Shown: piece after piece, positions 60,963-64,000 of the stretch
Position numbering within the stretch: the first letter of the stretch is position 1
How the letters are laid out: every line of letters starts with the position of its first letter
Origin: Rahnella laticis
GTDB taxonomy: Bacteria; Pseudomonadota; Gammaproteobacteria; Enterobacterales; Enterobacteriaceae
Assembly: GCF_015644585.1 (NCBI RefSeq)
Contig: NZ_JADOBI010000014.1
Coordinates: forward strand, 1 to 64,000
Length of the DNA stretch: 64,000 bases
Direction of reading: 5' to 3'
Made by a program: the position numbers and the translations under genes
Notes under the pieces: generated by a model
Database searches by the model: none
Seen by the model: only the letters and a program-made list of their open reading frames with translations
Told to the model about the DNA's origin: nothing

Positions 60963-62390
60963 TTAATCCTCTCGGGCAAAAAGTGCCTCAATAAAATCGT
61001 CTGCCTTAAACGGCCTCAAATCTTCGATACCTTCGCCGACGCCGATATAACGGATCGGGATACTGAACTGATCGGCGATGGCGAATATCACGCCGCCTTT
61101 GGCGGTGCCGTCCAGTTTAGTCAACGTAATGCCGGTTAGCCCGACCGCTTCGTTAAACAATTTTGCCTGACTGACGGCATTCTGGCCGGTACTGGCGTCG
61201 AGCGTCAGCATAACCTCATGCGGTGCGTCTTCGTCGAGTTTCTTCATCACGCGGACGATTTTCTTCAGCTCTTCCATCAGGTGCGCTTTGTTCTGTAAAC
61301 GCCCGGCGGTATCGGCGATCAGCACGTCGATATTACGGGCCTTCGCCGCCTGAATGGCATCGAAAATCACGGAAGCGGAATCGGCACCGGTATGCTGAGC
61401 GATGACCGGGATCTTGTTGCGCTGGCCCCAGACCTGCAACTGTTCAACAGCCGCCGCACGGAAAGTATCACCCGCCGCCAGCATCACAGATTTACCCTGC
61501 GCTTCAAACTGACGCGCCATCTTACCGATGGTGGTCGTTTTACCGACGCCGTTCACGCCAACCATCAGAATGACATACGGGGTTTTTCCGCTGACATCCA
61601 GTGGCTCGTCCACTTTCGACAGAATTTCGGACATTTCTTCCTTCAGCTTGCCGTAGAGCGCATCGGCGTCTTTCAGCTGCTTGCGGGAAGCGTGTTCAGT
61701 CAGCGAAGTGATAATTTTACGCGTGGTTTCAACACCAACGTCGGCGATCAGCAGCTGTTCTTCCAGCTCTTCAAACAGATCGTCGTCGATTTTTTTACCG
61801 CGGAACAACCCGACAAAACCGGAACCGAGATTCTGCTTAGTTTTAACCAGACTGCGTTTCAGGCGGGCAAAGAAACCTTCTTTCGTCGGACGTTCCTGCT
61901 CAGTTTCAGCGGCAGGCAGCACAACGATAGGATCGAGCGCAACGGGCAGCGGCGCGTCTTCAGCAGGTTCTTCTTCGACAATCTCTTCTTCAGCAACGTG
62001 ATCTTCCACCACCAGGCTGTCGTCGACGGCGTCGAGAGAATCTTCGCGGGCGTCTTCTGCAATCTCAGCGGCTGACTCAACGAATTCGTCTTCAACAACC
62101 TGTTCTTCAACCAGCACCGGTTCTTCGGTGACGACTTCTGCAACCACAGGCGTTTCAGCAACGGGCTGCGCCGCGACCTGTTCGGTGATGTGAACAATTT
62201 CTTCGGCCAGTTCCGCCGCTGCCTGTTCGCGAGGTTCTTCAGCGGCCGGAGGCGCTTCCTGTTCGGGCGTATCGCTCAGTGGCGCTTCGGCAACCGGCTG
62301 TTCTACGCGAGTTTCTTCTTTCTGCTGCTCTTCTTCCTGACGGCCACGGCCAAACCAGGAGAAGAAACCGCGTTTTTTATCTTTTGCCAT
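60963..62390 (-). CDS. ftsY: Signal recognition particle receptor FtsY
   Basis: FtsY is the SRP receptor GTPase that guides membrane-protein targeting with Ffh. The 475-aa protein has an N-terminal basic patch (KDKKRGFFSWFGRG) and a long acidic A domain (residues 20-165, rich in Glu, Val and Ala). The NG domain has G1 GVNGVGKTTTIGK, DTAGR, and TKLDGTAKGG. The C-terminal amphipathic helix ends FIEALFARED. It is transcribed divergently from rsmD. Confidence 0.96.
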   Translation of the reverse strand: MAKDKKRGFFSWFGRGRQEEEQQKEETRVEQPVAEAPLSDTPEQEAPPAAEEPREQAAAELAEEIVHITEQVAAQPVAETPVVAEVVTEEPVLVEEQVVEDEFVESAAEIAEDAREDSLDAVDDSLVVEDHVAEEEIVEEEPAEDAPLPVALDPIVVLPAAETEQERPTKEGFFARLKRSLVKTKQNLGSGFVGLFRGKKIDDDLFEELEEQLLIADVGVETTRKIITSLTEHASRKQLKDADALYGKLKEEMSEILSKVDEPLDVSGKTPYVILMVGVNGVGKTTTIGKMARQFEAQGKSVMLAAGDTFRAAAVEQLQVWGQRNKIPVIAQHTGADSASVIFDAIQAAKARNIDVLIADTAGRLQNKAHLMEELKKIVRVMKKLDEDAPHEVMLTLDASTGQNAVSQAKLFNEAVGLTGITLTKLDGTAKGGVIFAIADQFSIPIRYIGVGEGIEDLRPFKADDFIEALFARED

Positions 62391-62616
62391 TTTACAACTT
62401 CACTCCTCGCCGCTAATGATTGGCGAACGGATTATTAATAGGGTTATGGTCGGGCAGTCTATCACTTTCCCCTTCCGGCAACACGCCCGCGTATTGAATT
62501 CCGGTGGTTTTTCAATCGCCCATGTTAAACATTTGCCCATTGCCCGCACACCGGTAGAATAGCCCTCCAAACGATATGCAACGAAGCCCGACGGCTTTGG
62601 ATTACACAAGCGAACT

Positions 62617-63228
62617 ATGGCAAAGAAACCCAACACTCCAGCCGCAGGCCAGATCCGAATTATTGGCGGTCTCTGGCGCGGACGCAAACTTCCGGTTCCA
62701 CACAGTCCGGGACTGCGCCCGACCACCGATCGCGTGCGAGAAACGCTGTTTAACTGGCTCGCGCCGGTTTTGCAGGGCACACATTGTCTGGACTGTTTTG
62801 CAGGCAGCGGCGCACTCGGTCTGGAAGCGCTATCGCGCTACGCCGCCAGCGCCACCCTGCTGGAGTTTGAGCGCCCGGTTGCGCAACAGTTAGAGAAAAA
62901 CCTGGCGCTGCTAAACGCCAAAGATGCGCAAGTCTTTAACGTCAATACATTGAACTGGCTGGCAAAAGCCGGGAATGCTTTTGATGTGGTTTTCCTCGAT
63001 CCGCCTTTCCGTAAAGGCATTCTGCAAGACACACTGAATCTGCTGGAGCAAAATAACTGGCTGGCAGACGAAGCCTGGATTTATGTCGAAACAGAAGCCG
63101 AACACGACACTCTGGATGTGCCTGCCAGCTGGCGTTTACATCGTGAGAAAGTCGCCGGACAAGTTGCTTATCGCCTTTATCATCGCGATGTGACGCCTGA
63201 AACCGGCTCACCAGAACAGGAGCAGTAA
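62617..63228 (+). CDS. rsmD: 16S rRNA (guanine966-N2)-methyltransferase
   Basis: RsmD methylates G966 of 16S rRNA. It has 203 aa (E. coli 198). The SAM-binding motif is LDCFAGSGALGLEALSR near residue 53-69 and the catalytic DPPF is in VVFLDPPFRKG. The N terminus RIIGGLWRGRKLPVP is typical. It is divergent from ftsY and followed one base later by yhhL. Confidence 0.95.
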   Translation: MAKKPNTPAAGQIRIIGGLWRGRKLPVPHSPGLRPTTDRVRETLFNWLAPVLQGTHCLDCFAGSGALGLEALSRYAASATLLEFERPVAQQLEKNLALLNAKDAQVFNVNTLNWLAKAGNAFDVVFLDPPFRKGILQDTLNLLEQNNWLADEAWIYVETEAEHDTLDVPASWRLHREKVAGQVAYRLYHRDVTPETGSPEQEQ

Positions 63229-63229
63229 G

Positions 63230-63508
63230 ATGTTGATCAATATTGGTCGGTTGTTGATGTTGTGTATTTGGGCGTTTCTGGCGTTTAACCTGATTCACCC
63301 TTTCCCGAAACCGATCAAATACTTTTTAGACGTGGCGATTGTGTTCATGTTCTTCATGCACGGCTTGCAGGTGATGTTGCTCAAAGCCACGCAGGGCAAG
63401 GAAAAAGACACCATTGGCGGCTGGCTGCAAACCCGTATTTTCCTGTTCGGCGTGTTTGAATTGCTGGCCTGGCAGAAAAAACAGCCTCCGTTGCCCACCA
63501 AAAAGTAA
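63230..63508 (+). CDS. yhhL: DUF1145 membrane protein YhhL
   Basis: This 92-aa membrane protein has two hydrophobic segments (about residues 2-22 and 30-50) and a third shorter one near 65-78, with FNLIHPFPKPIKYFLDVAI and FFMHGLQVMLLKA. It is known in E. coli as YhhL, of unknown function. It starts one base after the rsmD stop. Its tail is Lys-rich. Confidence 0.9.
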   Translation: MLINIGRLLMLCIWAFLAFNLIHPFPKPIKYFLDVAIVFMFFMHGLQVMLLKATQGKEKDTIGGWLQTRIFLFGVFELLAWQKKQPPLPTKK

Positions 63509-63514
63509 TCCCCG

Positions 63515-63541
63515 TTTTACGGCGCGTCCTGCGCCGTAAAA
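63515..63541. repeat. Inverted repeat after yhhL
   Basis: TTTTACGGCGC, loop GTCCT, GCGCCGTAAAA is an 11-bp perfect stem, but the following bases are AAGCCCC rather than T. It may be a transcript-stabilising hairpin or a terminator for the other strand. Confidence 0.5.
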
Positions 63542-63729
63542 AGCCCCTTTGCGGCTGCTATTCTTCAACTCTGCCTGAACAGACGGCCTGATAAGGTTAT
63601 TTCTGATTGTCTGCGGCACCGCGCCTCTCCTACACTGAGAATAAGTACGGGAAACCAGGAGGTGTTTTCCTGAAGGCAGATCCTTGCGTTGGTTTTATCT
63701 TCTGTTTTTTAGATATGAAAGGATAAACA

Positions 63730-64000
63730 ATGAGTTGGCCATTCCTCGCAGTATTTTTCTCAGGCTGGTTGTTCGTTGACGCCAGCTATCGCGGCCCGCG
63801 CTGGCAACGCTGGGTATTCAAACCCGTTACCTTATTACTGCTGCTTTTACTCGCCTGGCAGGCACCGACGCTCAATGTTTACAGCTATCTGATCCTGCTG
63901 GGTCTGGCCGCAACGCTGGTCGCCGACGGTCTGCTGTTGCTGCCGGAAGAGCGGTTTATGTACGCCATCGGGGCGTTTTTCCTCTCGCATCTGCTGTATA
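63730..64000 (+). CDS. yhhN: YhhN/TMEM86 family membrane protein (partial)
   Basis: The first 90 codons of a membrane protein are present; the gene runs past the right edge. It starts [20 protein letters not shown], and hydrophobic helices at about 5-20, 34-46, 51-68 and 80-90 match the YhhN family, whose animal relatives (TMEM86) are lysoplasmalogenases. AAAGGA lies 5 bp before the ATG at 63730. In E. coli yhhM lies between yhhL and yhhN; here the 221-bp gap contains no such gene. Confidence 0.85.
   Translation, partial: MSWPFLAVFFSGWLFVDASYRGPRWQRWVFKPVTLLLLLLLAWQAPTLNVYSYLILLGLAATLVADGLLLLPEERFMYAIGAFFLSHLLY

Noticed and set aside
61392-62075. Long open frames opposite ftsY
   Set aside because: They arise from the biased composition of the acidic A domain and have no ribosome-binding site or recognisable domain.
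63509-63729. A degraded yhhM gene between yhhL and yhhN
   Set aside because: No frame in this 221-bp stretch resembles a DUF2500 protein; it contains only hairpins and the yhhN ribosome-binding site.

Overview
The window looks like a chromosomal segment of an enterobacterium (Enterobacterales), probably from the Yersiniaceae and possibly Rahnella-like. Almost every housekeeping protein resembles its Escherichia coli counterpart closely in length and motifs. The gene order, however, mixes blocks that are far apart in E. coli, and one region is accessory. The genus is an inference; no marker here proves it.

Layout. (1) 1-384: P1/P2 promoters and boxA leader of an rRNA operon reading off the left edge. 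(2) 385-20.9 kb: a conserved block, pepQ-yigZ-trkH-hemG, fadBA, fre-ubiD, pepE, rfaH, tatABCD, ubiEJB, rmuC, a DedA-family gene and udp, covering K+ uptake, haem and ubiquinone synthesis, fatty acid oxidation, Tat export and nucleoside salvage. (3) 21-24.5 kb: katE (HPII catalase) and a dienelactone-hydrolase gene. (4) 24.5-33.1 kb: a carbohydrate cluster of fsaB, ptsA, frwC, frwB, pflD, pflC and frwD, followed by the AraC-type gene yijO and a short-chain dehydrogenase. It supplies a fructose-type phosphotransferase system, an aldolase, and a glycyl-radical enzyme with its activase. (5) 35.2-39.8 kb: an unusual cassette with two related DUF2589 proteins, a signal-less GH24 muramidase, an exported barnase-fold protein lacking the catalytic Glu and His, a papain/C39-like putative cysteine peptidase, two three-helix membrane proteins with very basic tails (holin-like), and a convergent LuxR-type regulator with a non-canonical receiver. 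This is the best candidate for an undescribed system and resembles a muramidase/holin export or lysis cassette. (6) 40-44.2 kb: metE, metR and yigM. (7) 44.3-45.7 kb: a yhhA-like Gln-rich exported protein and an unrecognised lipoprotein, at the junction of two conserved blocks. (8) 45.7-64 kb: ugpBAECQ, an aminotransferase, livKHMGF, panM, rpoH, ftsYEX, rsmD, yhhL and the start of yhhN.

Regulatory signals visible in the sequence include a FadR operator at fadBA, paired CRP sites exactly 52 bp apart (one inside a 38-bp palindrome) at udp, a four-unit Pho box at ugpB, a putative MetJ array at metE, a sigma-E-like promoter before rpoH, and many Rho-independent terminators. Two near-identical palindromic intergenic elements, inverted relative to each other, sit just after the binding-protein genes of the ugp and liv operons. 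No tRNA, insertion sequence, CRISPR array or phage structural gene was seen.
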